Assembly: GCF_040954835.1 (NCBI RefSeq)
Contig: NC_090698.1
Span: forward strand, 69,881,284-69,945,283
Direction: 5' to 3'
DNA from: Lepisosteus oculatus
Lineage: Eukaryota; Chordata; Actinopteri; Semionotiformes; Lepisosteidae
DNA: 64,000 nucleotides
The notes beneath the pieces were generated by a model. It was not told the origin of the DNA and made no database searches. It saw nothing but the letters and a program-made list of their open reading frames with translations. Below, one piece after another: positions 46,451 through 58,872 of this stretch. The number at the start of each line of letters is the position of its first letter. Within the stretch, counting starts at the first letter, position 1. The position numbers and the translations under genes are program-made.

Positions 46451-49400
46451 GTGGGGTGTGCACCCCAGTTTCCTGGCTCAACTGCACCCAGAGCTTTATG
46501 TGGTTCTAAACACCTCTAAAGCACTTTGTAATAGACTTCAAGATGAAATGTGTGAAGTAAGTGCAAGGAGCTGGTATTGAAGCCTTCTAGATTGTTGCTT
46601 TGTGGTTAGAACATTTTCACTTGCATGCAGTTTAGTCTGAACATTTATCTGTTGTTATCAACAGATTGAGTGTTTTGTTACCTTTCCTCCACGGTACAGA
46701 GGGCCAGTCTCTTTGCACTTGAATATATGGTGATCCCATTCAGTACAGCCACCCCTGCGTCATTTACGTCATTGGTGGGATGGATTTGTAAGAGCCCAGC
46801 TATTTGAGACGACTTTTGGAAAAAAACAAGCTCAGCCCCAGAAGTGTTTTACAAATCACATTTTTTTTAAAAACTTTATGAATCATAATAGTTCTTTGCA
46901 GTTGTGATCTATTGCAAACTAACACGTGCGAAGAGCTGCTTCAGAAGGAAGATGCAGAGGTGAAAGGTCAAAAGATGAATGCACCAGAGAGTGAAACGTT
47001 TTGCTACCGGTTACCGGTTCACTGTGCCTTCTGCAGTTGCGTCTGCCAGTATCCTTTCTGTCTGCTCGTCTTGCAACCTTATCTCTGCATCAGGCCACCT
47101 CTGATGTATGTACAGTTCCACCTGTCAGTTGGAGTCTGGAGAATTTTCCCATTACCGATTAATGAAGGGGACTTTTAACAGCAGGGCGGCATGTTTTGAG
47201 TTCTCATGGTCAGTGTACACAGGAGAACATGACAAACGCACTCATATCTTATGTATACTGCACACAGCGCACAGGCTGACGTTTTGTGTAGGTGGATGAC
47301 ACAGTTCTAAAGGGCAGCCCAGGCTGTCTTTGAAAGTAGATATGAGATGAAATGAGGCAGAATAGAGCACAGGCTGGATTCTGCTTCTCAGGGCTCTGGA
47401 ATGAGGAGCTGGTAATGTATCCACATTTATGGTATGATTTTAGCTTTCACATTTTGTTTTACTGTCTGAACTGCAAACCTTCAATTAGAGTTTTAAATAG
47501 AAGGTGTTATGAAAGAAGTAATAAGTCAAAAGGCTCTTTGGGCACGGACTATGCTGTAGAGTGCAGTGTCAGAATTGCAGAGCTGCTGCTGGATGAACAT
47601 TCAGATGTTCCCTCATTCACATCAGACTAAAAACACCCTTAAATCGCCTGTCCTCTTCCCAGTGCACTAGAAATTTACAGATTTTTTTATGTAAGAAGAA
47701 AGAGACACTTTCCAACTTCTCATGTTTTGTAAGCATGACTATAACAGATAATTCACTGGACTTGTCGTTTTCCAATATAGATTTATTATGCACAAATATA
47801 TTGTATTGGATATATTAATTTTCCTTCAGATACGTCTGTAATTTCTTACATGCATGTTTTTACAAACATGTTTAGCTTATACTTCTTAAACATGTATTAT
47901 TAATACTCATTTTGCAATGACATTCACAAGTTGTCTCACCAATGTTTGCTGTAAACACTTTGAAATGATTGCCTTTAAATAAGCTATACAGTTTATTATC
48001 ACTGCTGTAATTCTCTATACATACACCTGTGAAAACCTTTAGTTCATCTAAATGTAATCTAGTTCCTTCCACATCTACTTGTTTAATTTCAGGGAAAGGT
48101 TTTTATGCTGGATGCAGATTTTCTTTGCAGATTTAGGAAGGACACTGCAGAAACAGAGAAAAAAATTGGTGCAGTAAAGTCTTTTATTTCAAAAACAGCT
48201 TTTGGTTGTCACCTCTGCAATATGTCAATAGAAACAGACACTTGTTATGCACTCCAAATCCCCCGTACAGTGCCTTCAACGATATTGCATCTCTGCATTA
48301 GCTATGGCTGTGCTGTTCTTTGATGAACAGCATCATTTAAAAAGCAATAAAACAACCTAAGTATTTGCTTCTACATTGGTAAATAAACAAACGGCTTGAA
48401 CAGGAGGGGTCAGCGGTCAGCGGTGAGTCACCACGTGTTCGCTGTTGCTGCTCTTCCTCTACTCACACTCCAGAGCAGGCAGGTGGGCAGTGTTTGGGCC
48501 ATTCATTTTGCAGGAGAGGAAGGAAAACTGTATTTTGCCGCTATCAAACATAATAAGACCAAACACTTCTCAAAACCCGTTGCACTAAGGCTGTATGAGG
48601 AAATCAAATCTGGGCACCGCTTACTGAAAACCTTTCCCATCACACCATCAGGATGCAAGCACAGAGGGCATGACCATTTGTGTACCATTTTTATAAATAG
48701 AACTGAAAATACCATCGACTCTCAGAATCTCCCAGTGAAGGAATAAACCTTTATAAGCAGATGTGCAATTATAATGATGTTCTGTTGATTTTGGATGTGT
48801 GCTTTTAGTTTCATTTTTAGATTGTATGTAAAGCTGGAATCAGGGGTAAGCGTTGTTCAGTGTTGTACACTACAGTATATTGGGGATTGTGACTTTAGCA
48901 AGCCACGTTCAGGAGATTTATGGGGTACAGCACTGCGCTGTTAGATATTTAGCTAGTGTTGGTGAAAGTTACTTTTAAATAGTTTTCCATTACAATGGAT
49001 AACTTTTCTAAATCGATTTTAAGAATAAAATGTTACTTTACATAGTAACTATACACACACTACAAAGATAACTGTAACTGATGACTTATTAAAGTTAGCT
49101 CTCGACTTCCTGTTTGTTTTAAAAGACCTTAACTTATCACTGTCATGGATTACCGCTGAAAAGCAACTTCCCCCACTCTGTGTTCAGCATGATGTCACAC
49201 AATAGACAAGTTGGTGGCAGTTTTACAAAAGGAAATATAGATAGTGTCGAAGTCTTGGAGGTTAAGCTTCTAGGACTTACTTTGAACCGAATGAGCAAGA
49301 TGAAGAACATGTCACCTTCTTGTTTTTAATCTTTCTGATGGTCCATCGATGTTGTGGGGAATGGAACAGCATAAGATGCCACTTGGCTCAGCAATCATCT

Positions 49401-50632
49401 TCCTCTAAATTCTTCTTATTGCTCCCATCTTCTGTTTAAAGCACTTTGCGGCACTCCGGTTTTACACAGCTTTGCGTTGGTTTCTATAGCTGGTATGATT
49501 GGAGTGACCGGCCACATTATTAGGCACGGTGTCACGGATGGTATCTTTGTGGATGGCTTTAGCTCTGAAGGGAACACAGAGTGTTTCTGTCAGCTGGGCT
49601 ACAGTTTGAAGAGACTGAGAACTGATGCCTTCTGGGCTCCCAGCGGTCTCTTAGCCTTTAGCTCTTTGACCATTGCTGATCAGGACTGTCCTTTCTACCG
49701 CCACATCTAACTAGCTTCCATCCGCCGTCATGCTTTTTAGAAACTTTCCTGAAATGTTGTGCATTCCAGCTGTTGTCTGTTTTAAGCGGATGGCGCATGA
49801 CTTCACTTTATCTACTCCATCACTGTAGCATTTTGTATTGAATGCTCTGCACATATCTATTGGGAAATATCCTGCAGAAAGAAACAAAGAACATTTAAAA
49901 GACACAACACACTGCCATTACCACTGGAAAGCTTGTTCTGTTGTCTGTTCCTTTAATGTGATGCATCTAATCTTCTTTTTTGATTTTATACTCGTGCTAA
50001 CCAGTTTTATTTCCTCACAAGACGATTCACAAACACCTCTTCAAGAAATATTCCTGCCATGATATTTTAGTTTTCTGTTGCTGAAACTGGCGAGGCTGCA
50101 GGGAGATTACTCTTGCCACCCACATGTCTGCTTGCAACTTGTATGAATGTCACCAACAGGCAGGAAGGGCACAGATCTACCCCCAGTCTGATCAGGTCAC
50201 CACTAGACAGAAAGATCGGTGGGAGGGCCCGTAAAGCAGAGGAGTGGAAGAGCCTGCCTCTCTGATATTTCTGCCAAACCTTTCAAAGGTGCAGCACTTG
50301 CTACCGTGGTTAAGTGTTCGCTGTCAGAACAAGCCATCGTAATGATGATATTTGGCCAATCAACAGTTTTAAGTCATTATTCTGAAAATGTGAGAAAAGA
50401 ATTATAGGCTTTCGGAATCTCGTTGGAATCACTGCAGCAGCTTTAGCACCTACAAAGATACGTTGTGTTGTGAAAGCCTGTTAGGGTACACAGCAGTTCG
50501 ATGAGTTCATGGCGAATTGCGGAACCCCTTTTAGAAAGCATGAGAGGAATGTGTGATAACACAGTGGAAACGCCGTAAAAGTGCAGCACACAGATTGCCG
50601 TGGAGCACCAAGAAACCGGTGCCGGTGTCTTA

Positions 50633-52231
50633 TTAATGACCAAAAATCTCCTCGAAGTTCACCAGCTGTTTGATCTGCTCCGTCTGCATGGAGTGCCTCC
50701 GCAGCAGCATCTTCTTGGACTTGAGATCCTTGGGAAAGGTGGGAGCCGAGGGAATGAGGGGCTTGGGTCCCCCAGGGACAGCGCTGGCTGGCTTGCTGCT
50801 GTTGCTGTTGATGGCCCCAATGTCCGGGATGGGGTGGTGGGGGTTGAGAGGGGGGAGGTATCCTGGCCTGGTGTGGGAGATGTGATCCAGGAGCAAGGCT
50901 CCCGACCCCCTGCGCTCCAACATCCCTGGGTGCCTCCGAGCCACCTGAGCAGCAGACACGTTCTCCAGAGACTCCCGGGACCCAGACAGCGTGGAGTGGT
51001 GCACCGAGACGAGCTTCTTCTTCTCCAGAAGGCCTTTGCCGTCCTCCGCGTGGCTGGTGTACATGGGCAGCTGGGAGTCTGAGCTGTAGTGGTCCATCCC
51101 GATGTTCCTCCTCTGTACAATGTTCCTCAGGCTGGAGACAGCCAGGTTCTGGATGCAGTCGGGGTCCTTGTCCACAGGGATGGCGCCGCAATTGCGGCTG
51201 ATGTCTGGGTGTGAGGCGGAGTGTAGCGAGTGTAACTCATCGTAGGACATCTTCCGGGACACGCCCCCTCCCCCGCCGGGAGACTGCTCGAACGTCTTAC
51301 TCAGGCCGCCCGCGTCTTTGACATCAATGCTCTGGTGACGGGCGATGGGTGCCTTGGGGAAGGCCAGGCCGTTGATTCTGAGGGACAGCTCCTCCTCGGG
51401 GGTGATGTCCGGCAGGTCCTCGTTCAGGGAGGTGGCTTTGTTCTGCTGCAGGAGCAGCAGCGAGGGGGGGATTTTCAGCCAGGGTTCGGAGTGCAGCCGC
51501 TGCAGGTGCAGGAGTTTCGCCACCCCCCTGGCTGGGCTGGGCTTCCGAGTCGGGGAGCCCGGCTGGGAGTTGGCGTTGGTGGTGGCGGCGTGGGGGCACT
51601 GCTCCTTGAAGCTGAAGATGTGCTTCTCTGGCTCGGAGGTTACCGGAGAGGTCTTGAGCTCGATTTCCGAGGGGGACATGCAGGGCACCAGCGAGTGGCG
51701 GTCTTCCAGATCCGGAGGAGGAGGGACGTTCAGGTACTGCTTGGTCATCTGCCTCCCCGAGGGCAGCTTGTCCGTGGTGATGATGATCACCTCCTTCCCT
51801 CGCGCCTTGCACGCGTCCAGCAGGACCTTCAGCGTCTCCTTGTCGTCCGAATTGACGGCGTAGACCAGGGCGGAGCAGCTGGAGTGGTCCTCCAAGCTGG
51901 GGTCGGCGCCGCTCTTCAGCAGCAAGGACACCACCTCCACCCCGGCCCTCTCCAGGCAGGCGTGCATGAGCGCCGTCTTCCCGGACTTGTCCTGGATGTT
52001 GGGGTCGGCGTTGTTCTCCAGCAGGTACTTCACCATCTTGGCCTTGCCGACGCTCTGCTGGTCCACGTGCTTGGTCTTGCAGGCGATCATCAGCGGGGTC
52101 TCTCCGCGGTCGTTGCTCTCGTTGATGTAGGCGCCCCCCTCCAGGAGCAGGCGGGTCAGGCGGAGCCGGCTCAGGTAGACGGCCTTCAGCAGGGAGTTGC
52201 CGTCTGTCCGCACCTCCATGGCGTCCTCCAT
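50633..52231 (-). CDS. ANKRD34B: ANKRD34B, ankyrin repeat protein, single coding exon
   Basis: An intronless 532-codon frame starting MEDAMEVRTDGNSLLKAVYL and ending EEIFGH. Ankyrin repeats fill about residues 8-145: LLEGGAYINESNDRGETPLM (29-48), NNADPNIQDKSGKTALMHAC (73-92), KSGADPSLEDHSSCSALVYA (106-125). The blocks around them match human ANKRD34B closely. The rest is low-complexity with conserved short motifs: ITPEEELS (277-284), ARHQSIDVKD (297-306) and KSKKMLLRRHSMQTEQIKQL (504-523). The two R-x-x-S sites look like basophilic-kinase or 14-3-3 sites. ANKRD34A and C are alternatives; the N-terminal block and synteny next to FAM151B favour B. Molecular function is not established; the family is linked to neural expression. 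High GC gives a long antisense frame that is not a gene. A splice acceptor just upstream (AG before 52282 on the minus strand) implies a spliced 5' UTR. Confidence 0.93.
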   Translation of the reverse strand: MEDAMEVRTDGNSLLKAVYLSRLRLTRLLLEGGAYINESNDRGETPLMIACKTKHVDQQSVGKAKMVKYLLENNADPNIQDKSGKTALMHACLERAGVEVVSLLLKSGADPSLEDHSSCSALVYAVNSDDKETLKVLLDACKARGKEVIIITTDKLPSGRQMTKQYLNVPPPPDLEDRHSLVPCMSPSEIELKTSPVTSEPEKHIFSFKEQCPHAATTNANSQPGSPTRKPSPARGVAKLLHLQRLHSEPWLKIPPSLLLLQQNKATSLNEDLPDITPEEELSLRINGLAFPKAPIARHQSIDVKDAGGLSKTFEQSPGGGGGVSRKMSYDELHSLHSASHPDISRNCGAIPVDKDPDCIQNLAVSSLRNIVQRRNIGMDHYSSDSQLPMYTSHAEDGKGLLEKKKLVSVHHSTLSGSRESLENVSAAQVARRHPGMLERRGSGALLLDHISHTRPGYLPPLNPHHPIPDIGAINSNSSKPASAVPGGPKPLIPSAPTFPKDLKSKKMLLRRHSMQTEQIKQLVNFEEIFGH

Positions 52232-52282
52232 CCTGGCTACCCGGTCAGGGCCTCAAGCTTCATCCGCACGGCGCAGCAGGAC
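52232..52282 (-). other. ANKRD34B 5' UTR part of the coding exon
   Basis: On the minus strand ggttttgctcag|gtcctgct gives a good acceptor with the exon starting at 52282, 51 bases before the ATG. No in-frame upstream ATG lies in between. Confidence 0.5.
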
Positions 52283-54254
52283 CTGAGCAAAACCAGGAAT
52301 GAGATGCCTGTCAGTCCCCAAACCTTTCCCCCCACGTCTTGTTCCACCTAGAGCACAAAGTAGCAACGGGAGACCTCCCAACGTCGGGTAGGCTGGTTCT
52401 CTACATCCCAAGCCCCGGGAGTCACCTTGAAAATGAAATACAATCTTATTTTAGCTTATTGATAATACGTCTGACCTTGTAAGTTCACACGTAATCTATT
52501 TGAGCTAATCACTGAATGTTCCCTTTTGGAAGTATGGCAGATGGTTTTCACCTGCGCTGCCTTCAAGGCTGGCTGTCGGTTCCAGAGTGCACTGCGCTGT
52601 ACTGTCATCTATTTTAGCATGGTTATCCTTGATGGCTTTTTTTTTTCCCGACTAAAATGACTTCCATCGCGGTGGAATTGGTGGAGGACAGGGAGCACAA
52701 TCTATTGGCCTGTGAAGACGTTTCGATGGAAACATTAGAAAACATCAGAACCGCGGCAGACGATGTCTTTTCGAGTCCACTTTCGTTTCAGGTTTATTCA
52801 AATCGCTGTCCTTTAACCCGACGGAAAGTTTTCTAGGTTGGGAAACAAAAGCCCAGTCTGATCAGGATATATCAGCTGAGCCGCGAGCCGCGGTACCTCT
52901 CGTCAAGAGCTCATTGTCTGCTTCCGCACCTTTCAGAAAGTCTTTCTCTGCTGGTAGAATGTCATGTCTTGGCGCACGAAAATTAAAGAAATGTATAAAT
53001 GCGGGAAAAGAAAGGAAGACATTGAAAAGCGCTGAAAGGGTCAGGGTTAAATGTGACCTCACTGCAGCCTGTCGCGTAGATACAATGTGTGTGGGAGTAA
53101 GACTGCAGGGATAATGACTCTTTTCAAAATAATATCCTGCCATTCAAAGCTCTTTGTTGAAGGTGATTAAAAACTCAAGGTGAGGAATGTGTAGAAAAGA
53201 TGGAGTGGGCTTCTGTGTGCAGGAATGCTTGTGAAAGGAAAGAGCGTTATGTCTGGTCGTATTCCGACCTTCAGTTCTCCTCCACTGCTGCCGATACTTC
53301 GCTGCTTCGCTTTGGGAGTTTCACTTTCTTCCCATGCGATCGACCTAAACGTGAAACGCCCCAGTGGGACGGACAAGAGGGTGAGAGGGCTGTCGTCCCT
53401 GCTCTGCGGGAACTTGCTAGACTACAGGAGTAACTCCGAATTCCCGGGCACCTTCAGCAGGAGCAGGGCCAGCGAGTAAGCTGATCTGCACCAGATTCCG
53501 AGCTGGGGAATCATGGTAGGGAAACAATGTACCTCACGGGATGAATGAAGGACTGAGAACACGTCCCAAAAAGGGGACACCTGAAAAGAAGTATTTTAAC
53601 GCTTTGATGTGAAGGTGTTACATTGGATTGAGCTGCAGCCTTGCACTGCTTTAAACAATGAGACCGATCTAGCAAACTTTTAATAGTTTGCAGAGCCGGT
53701 CATTCAATTCGGGAGTCCATTTTAAATCCCATCTCTATTGCACAGTGTGCTGGAATAATGCGATAACTCTGTTGGACAATGGACCTTCTAAACCATTTCT
53801 CTTTGCTGACTGGTTCTTTGCAGGAATGATTGATTTGCTTATTTGGGCAAGAATAAAATAATCTTTAGCTGCTGTTCAAGGCTTTTAAGATTCTAAAATC
53901 CAAAGGCTTGAGTCTCTCTAGGTCTAGACCTGGGGAATCTGATCTCTCAGTACAGGGTCTGCCCTCAATTACTTAATTAAATGTATCTGGATAATAGCTC
54001 TTTTTCATTCCTTACAGGTCTGAAAATATTCGAGATTGTTTTGTCATGGTGCCCTGTAAACATTTAGAATGAGATTTTTAGCAATGCAAAACTGTTCAAT
54101 TCAATTAGGAAAATAATAATTTCAGTTATTGGTCAGTTAGATGGGTGAGAGTTGGGTGAAATGACAAGCACTAAGATCCCTAGGAACAAGACTGACAATT
54201 TTACCACTAGAATCCTACTGTATCTAATGAATAATATTATTGATAGAATATTAC

Positions 54255-54480
54255 AATATATACAATATACAGGGATGCACAATCCTGATTCTGGAGGGCA
54301 GGTGCAGGTTTTCATTCCAGCTCAGTTCTTAACTGAAATCAGATGATTACTGGCCTACCTGGACCAGTTAAACAGCTTCTCCCAGCTCCTAAGGTGCAGC
54401 TGCTTTGAAGAGATCTAGAAAACCTGGATATGCTGTCGCTCTGGGACCAGGATTGTGACACCTCCGCTGCATATACATCT
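54255..54480. mobile_element. Possible MITE-like element with inverted ends
   Basis: The left end (gatgcacaatcctgattctg) and right end (ctgggaccaggattgtgaca) are imperfect reverse complements. The interior (ggtgcaggttttcattccag; ttaactgaaatcagatga) is typical of a common fish non-autonomous element. No coding capacity. Confidence 0.55.
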
Positions 54481-55230
54481 CTTACTATGTCTAGGAAGGT
54501 GTTCTGTTAGTGGTGTATTTCAAGACACTGTGGCTTAATTTTGCAGTCTAAAATAAAGACTTCTAATCATGATGGGTTAATACTGTTATTCTGCTTTATA
54601 AACATATTTATTTAAGGGTCTTCTAAATGCACCTTCAAAGCTTATATTGAGTCAGCTGAACTGATTATCCCCATTGCTCCTGTGAGTAATTAGTCACCTG
54701 CTGTTTGTGTCTCAGCTGAAAAAATAAAACAACACCACAAACAGTCAGGCACCGCTTAGTACAACTAACGTAATAACCGACTAAACTGATGGAAAGAGAA
54801 AAGTCAATTTTTATTGAGCTAAAATCTATATCCACCCATCATTTATGAAAATGATCATAATATATATTTTGGAGAAAAACAATATAACAATGGATTTATG
54901 CATTTGTCTTTTCCGTTTAGCTTCATCAGATAATTCCCTTCTGAGTTTAGCCCACTTTGGTCTATTTTCTTACTGGGGCGGGAGGAAACATTGCTTTGCT
55001 TATAGATTACAATAGACAAGTGGTAATAAATGTTTTTGATGTTAGATGACAGAGCTAACAGGAAAATGTTTCAAATTTAACTCCAGTGTCTGTTTTTTGC
55101 CATTAATAACTGTGCACAGAGTACATTTACAATGGTTTCAGATTTCTTTAAGAGGAGATTTAGGGAGCTACTAAAGAACATTTGTATATTTCACCCTGAG
55201 TTTGCCTTGAATAAGATAAACGAATCACTG

Positions 55231-55486
55231 AGCCCCAGTCCAGTCGGTCTTACAGGTCACCCTGAATCAGGGGTCTCCAGCCCTGGTCCTGGGGAGCCCC
55301 AGTCCAGTTAGTCTTACAGGTCACCCTGAATCAGGGGTCTCCAGCCCTGGTCCTGGGGAGCCCCAGTCCAGTTAGTCTTACAGGTCACCCTGAATCAGGG
55401 GTCTCCAGCCCTGGTCCTGGGGAGCCCCAGTCCAGTTAGTCTTACAGGTCACCCTGAATCAGGGGTCTCCAGCCCTGGTCCTGGAT
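55231..55486 (+). repeat. Minisatellite, four copies of a 64-bp unit
   Basis: Units begin agccccagtccagt at 55231, 55295, 55359 and 55423, exactly 64 bases apart, and are nearly identical; the first differs by gtcggt for gttagt. Each holds caggggtctccagccctggt, which resembles the end of the MITE-like family at 54255. Confidence 0.95.
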
Positions 55487-56079
55487 CTCCTGGAATAATA
55501 TTTCCTGAACTTCTATTTTGTAACATTACAGAGTTTTATAATATAATATCTCACTGTGGTTGCTGATGTTTTACAGCGGGTTGGTACCCACACAAAGCTG
55601 TGCATCATTTCTCTGTGATTTGTGTTTTTCCATGGAAGAGAAAAATAAATTCACAACAACTGAATCACACTTGTTGAAGGCTCATCAGTTTTTTTCACTC
55701 TGCTGAGCAATTAAACCCCTTGACACGTCCCTGCTGTATCATCTAAATGAGCGCCACTTTGCCTTCTGGAAATCATTTCCTTCGATAGGCTTGGAATATT
55801 CTATAGTGATGTTTTGCCCAACACCAGTTATTTGTTTACCTGCTGAGTAATGCTGATGTTTTAAATGTAGTTATGCACTGAAAAATATAACTGTGCCCTC
55901 AAATTACGGGATATATTCCTTGTGTTTCTTTCGGCTAGGTGAACTAATGTTTGCATGTAAAACACCCGCCACCTTTTTTTCTTCTTATGAAAATTGCAAA
56001 AAGAAATTTGAAAGCTTTCAGGAAAATTTAGAAATTTAAAATTAAAATGAGAAAAACACAAATTTAATCAGATGAGTTA

Positions 56080-56400
56080 ATCCATCGGTCCCTTTTCAAA
56101 CTGCTTTATCCCATTCAGGGTCACTGGGGGGCTAGAGCCTATCCCAGCAAGCAATTGACACGAGGTAGGGTACGCCTCGGACGAGACACCAGTCCATGAC
56201 AGGGCACACACAGACACAAACAATCCCACCAGAGTCAACCTCGCCATGTCAATTATCCTGCCAGTATGTTTCTGGACTGTGGGAGGAAACCCACAGGAAC
56301 ACGGGGAGAACATGCAAACTCCACCCAGACAGCACCCCAGGATTCGAACCCGGGGCCCCAGCACTAAAAGGTAGCAATGCTTCCCACTGCGCCTCCCCGG
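56080..56400 (-). repeat. tRNA-derived SINE
   Basis: On the minus strand: an A-box-like region near 56390, a B box as gggttcgaatcctgggg (plus ccccaggattcgaacc), and body phrases tcctgtgggtttcctcccac and cagtccagaaacatactgg. Same family as 4723-5075. The 112-codon frame here is part of the SINE. Confidence 0.75.
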
Positions 56401-57419
56401 AGTATTTTTAACCATTTTTCCTAAGCATGGAGCAAACCCCTTCTTCTTTCACAGAAGGCTGACCATTCTCTGTGAACTGCGGTGAGGCTCCTGAAACAGG
56501 CAGGGAAATCTCTTTTCATGTGCCTGTGAAAAGCTAATGTGTGCCCGGAAAAGCAGCAGGAGTGATGATCCACAAACCTCAATCAAAGGTCAGTGATTAC
56601 CAATGGCTTCTCTAAATGTGTAGAGTCCCCAGTTAAGTCCCTTGTGTGCTCAGTTATTCACTTATGCACTGCAATTGTGGAGTTATTTCAAATAAAAAGA
56701 ATCTGAGAGAAAACCACAAGTTAGGTAATGTATCCCAATTTGTCAGAGCACCAAGGCAGAGAAAGTGACAGAGGAGCTGTTCCCAGGTGGCTGGAGAAAG
56801 TAAAACACTATCCCAACAGCTACACCTCACATCAGTCAAACATCAGAACAGAGAGTCAATGCTCAAGGCCACAGCTCTCGGAACACCACGATTACAAATC
56901 CTGAAGTCCAGACAACAATCACAGCAACAAGCGTTGTTGCAACCGTGACACTGAAATCACTTCTGAGTCAACAGCAGTATGCTGTCCCCTCAGGAGCTGA
57001 GGTGGTTACCATCTTCCAGAGAAAGAGAGCAGATGTTAACTGACCTTCTTGTTTCCTGCTTCCTGTGTTTTAAAGTATCAGCTAACCAATCACCTTCTCA
57101 AAACTGGTCAGGTGACTGAGGGCAGCCATTCCTTCCCCACAGACTTCTGGGTAATGTGGACCACACAACGATCTTAGTCTGTCCTCTTACAATTTGTAAT
57201 ACCTCTTGACTGACAAATTCCTCATGTACCACCCATCTGTCGAAAACATGACAGAACCAAAACAAGTACTCATAGAGCAATATATCTTCTAGAATCATCT
57301 TAATGATGAGGGGTTTTGGGGAAAGGTGAAAATTGAATTATAAAGGGCAGGGCAAACAACGTCAATGAAAGTCGCAGAGCATACAATATAATTTAAAAAA
57401 ATAAATGATTATTTGAAGC

Positions 57420-58250
57420 AGTTATTGTCAAATTGCAGGCAGTGGGCAATCTTGTTCCTCCTCATTTATATTGATAATCTAAATTCTGGTTTTTAAACTA
57501 GTCAAGTTTGCAGATCATACCAAGGAAGATTAGCAGATGCTTTTGGGGGCAGCAAAACAAAAATCAAAAAGATTTAAATTAATTTAACGCAAATGAGAAA
57601 GTAGCAATAACATGAATGATAAATACAAAAGGAGAAACACTGAGCTAGAAGAGGCTACTTATGTAAAAGACTAAGTGTTTTTGTTGACGCATCATTTACA
57701 TCTTCAAAACAATGAGGGGAAGGAATTAAAAGGAAATCACAATGTTAGGACAGTGTAAGCATATAATTTAAATTAAGGGATTCTGTTTAAACTGAATGAT
57801 ACACTAGTGAAACCTCATTTAGAATACTGAGTGCAATTTTGGTCACCATGTTATATAAAGAAATTGCTGTTCCTGGATTAGTCAGGAGACAAAGATACAT
57901 TCCTGGCATGAATCAAAGGAATGCCCTACTGTGACAGACTAAACGAACTGAATCTTTTTAGGTGAACGGAGAAACTATGAGGTGACCTGTTTCAAGTATT
58001 CAAAATCCTTAAAGTCAAAGAAGAGGACTCATTTAGAAGCAAAAGAGAAACGTGAACCAGAGGACACAGATGGAAAATATGGGGAAGAGCACTTAAACCT
58101 GAGAACAGTGGGAAAGTTTTACACAAAGGGTGGTGGGAGTGTGGAACAAGCTGCCCAGCCATGTTGATGAAGCTGGTACAATGGCTGAATGAAATGATGA
58201 GATCATATTATCAATGGACTGCTAAAAATCAAATAAGCTAGAAATGTCAA
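57420..58250 (+). pseudogene. CR1/L2-like LINE ORF2 relic (reverse transcriptase to C-terminus)
   Basis: Broken frames give VKFADHTK (around the RT catalytic FADD box, with His for the second Asp). Further on come agtgaaacctcatttagaat, a ggtcaccatgtt phrase and LKSKKRTHLEAKEKREPEDT. The last resembles the conserved C-terminal block of these elements, and is followed by KGGGSVEQAAQP. Many stops and frameshifts; not functional. Confidence 0.65.
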
Positions 58251-58872
58251 ATGACACCTTTGTGTTTCTTATGTTTTTATAGGTGTGTCTTTTCAGATAC
58301 AATTTCCAGATTGCATTGCCTGAAAGAATAAACCTTGGGATTTTATTTGCATTGGTGTCATCCCAACTTTGTGTTTGTTAAAATAGCAATATAGATATTT
58401 GGATTTGCAAAGTTCTTTGTGAATTGTACTGAATTATCACACTTCTCTTCAGTGTGCACTAACAGCAGATATAATGTGAGTCAGTACTGTGTGCTTGTTT
58501 CCACAGAGTAAGTGATCAACCCACACCATCTGTGTGTATCAGTCATCTCTCTGAGCTACGAGGACATCATAACTAACAGGAGTATGAAACACAACCACAG
58601 TGAGGAACTGTGAGGCAGGTGATAAACAGTAAAGACAGGACTTCAGAGACATTTAGAGATAACCTTCACCCAATTGTTAAAAAAAAAATGTAAGCTGGAA
58701 ATGTTACATTGTATTTCCAATATTATAGCAGGCTGTTATTGTACCAGAGTTTACATAGTGCAAGACAGATCCTGATTTCTTGAGGTTTTAGAGAGACCAC
58801 ACATACTACTTCTCTACCTGTTCAACAGCTGCAAGTAGAATAGTTTAAAAATGTGAGTAATGAGGCACTTAC

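Larger units (their letters stand above)
44525..50632. other. Convergent intergenic region between FAM151B and ANKRD34B
   Basis: Mostly AT-rich single-copy-looking sequence with SINE and LINE remnants at 46090-46260 and 46270-46450. A TTTATT at 50006-50011 (AATAAA on the minus strand) could end the ANKRD34B message, about 620 bases past its stop. Reading frames of 60-135 codons here (for example 45879-46283 and 48396-48746) do not resemble any protein I know and were not called. Confidence 0.5.
52290..58872. other. Non-coding region upstream of ANKRD34B (probable 5' UTR intron)
   Basis: No exon was recognised. Contains a possible MITE (54255-54480), a 64-bp tandem array (55231-55486), a tRNA-type SINE (56080-56400) and a LINE relic (57420-58250). 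Short frames at 52862-53480 have no homologue I know. Confidence 0.5.

Noticed and set aside
48396..48746. 116-codon frame (MNRRGQRS...) as a small gene
   Set aside because: No resemblance to a known protein, no promoter or splice context and no codon bias that I could see. An ORF of this length is expected by chance.
50481..51191. 236-codon minus-strand frame overlapping the ANKRD34B 3' half
   Set aside because: Out-of-frame shadow of the same GC-rich exon. The real frame matches ANKRD34B to its stop at 50633.
51335..52351. 338-codon plus-strand reading frame opposite ANKRD34B
   Set aside because: It is the antisense shadow of a GC-rich coding exon. Its composition is Gly/Val/Leu/Gln-rich with no known domain, while the minus strand clearly encodes ANKRD34B.
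55231..55486. CRISPR-like array
   Set aside because: The 64-bp units repeat with no unique spacers, in a vertebrate genome. It is a minisatellite.
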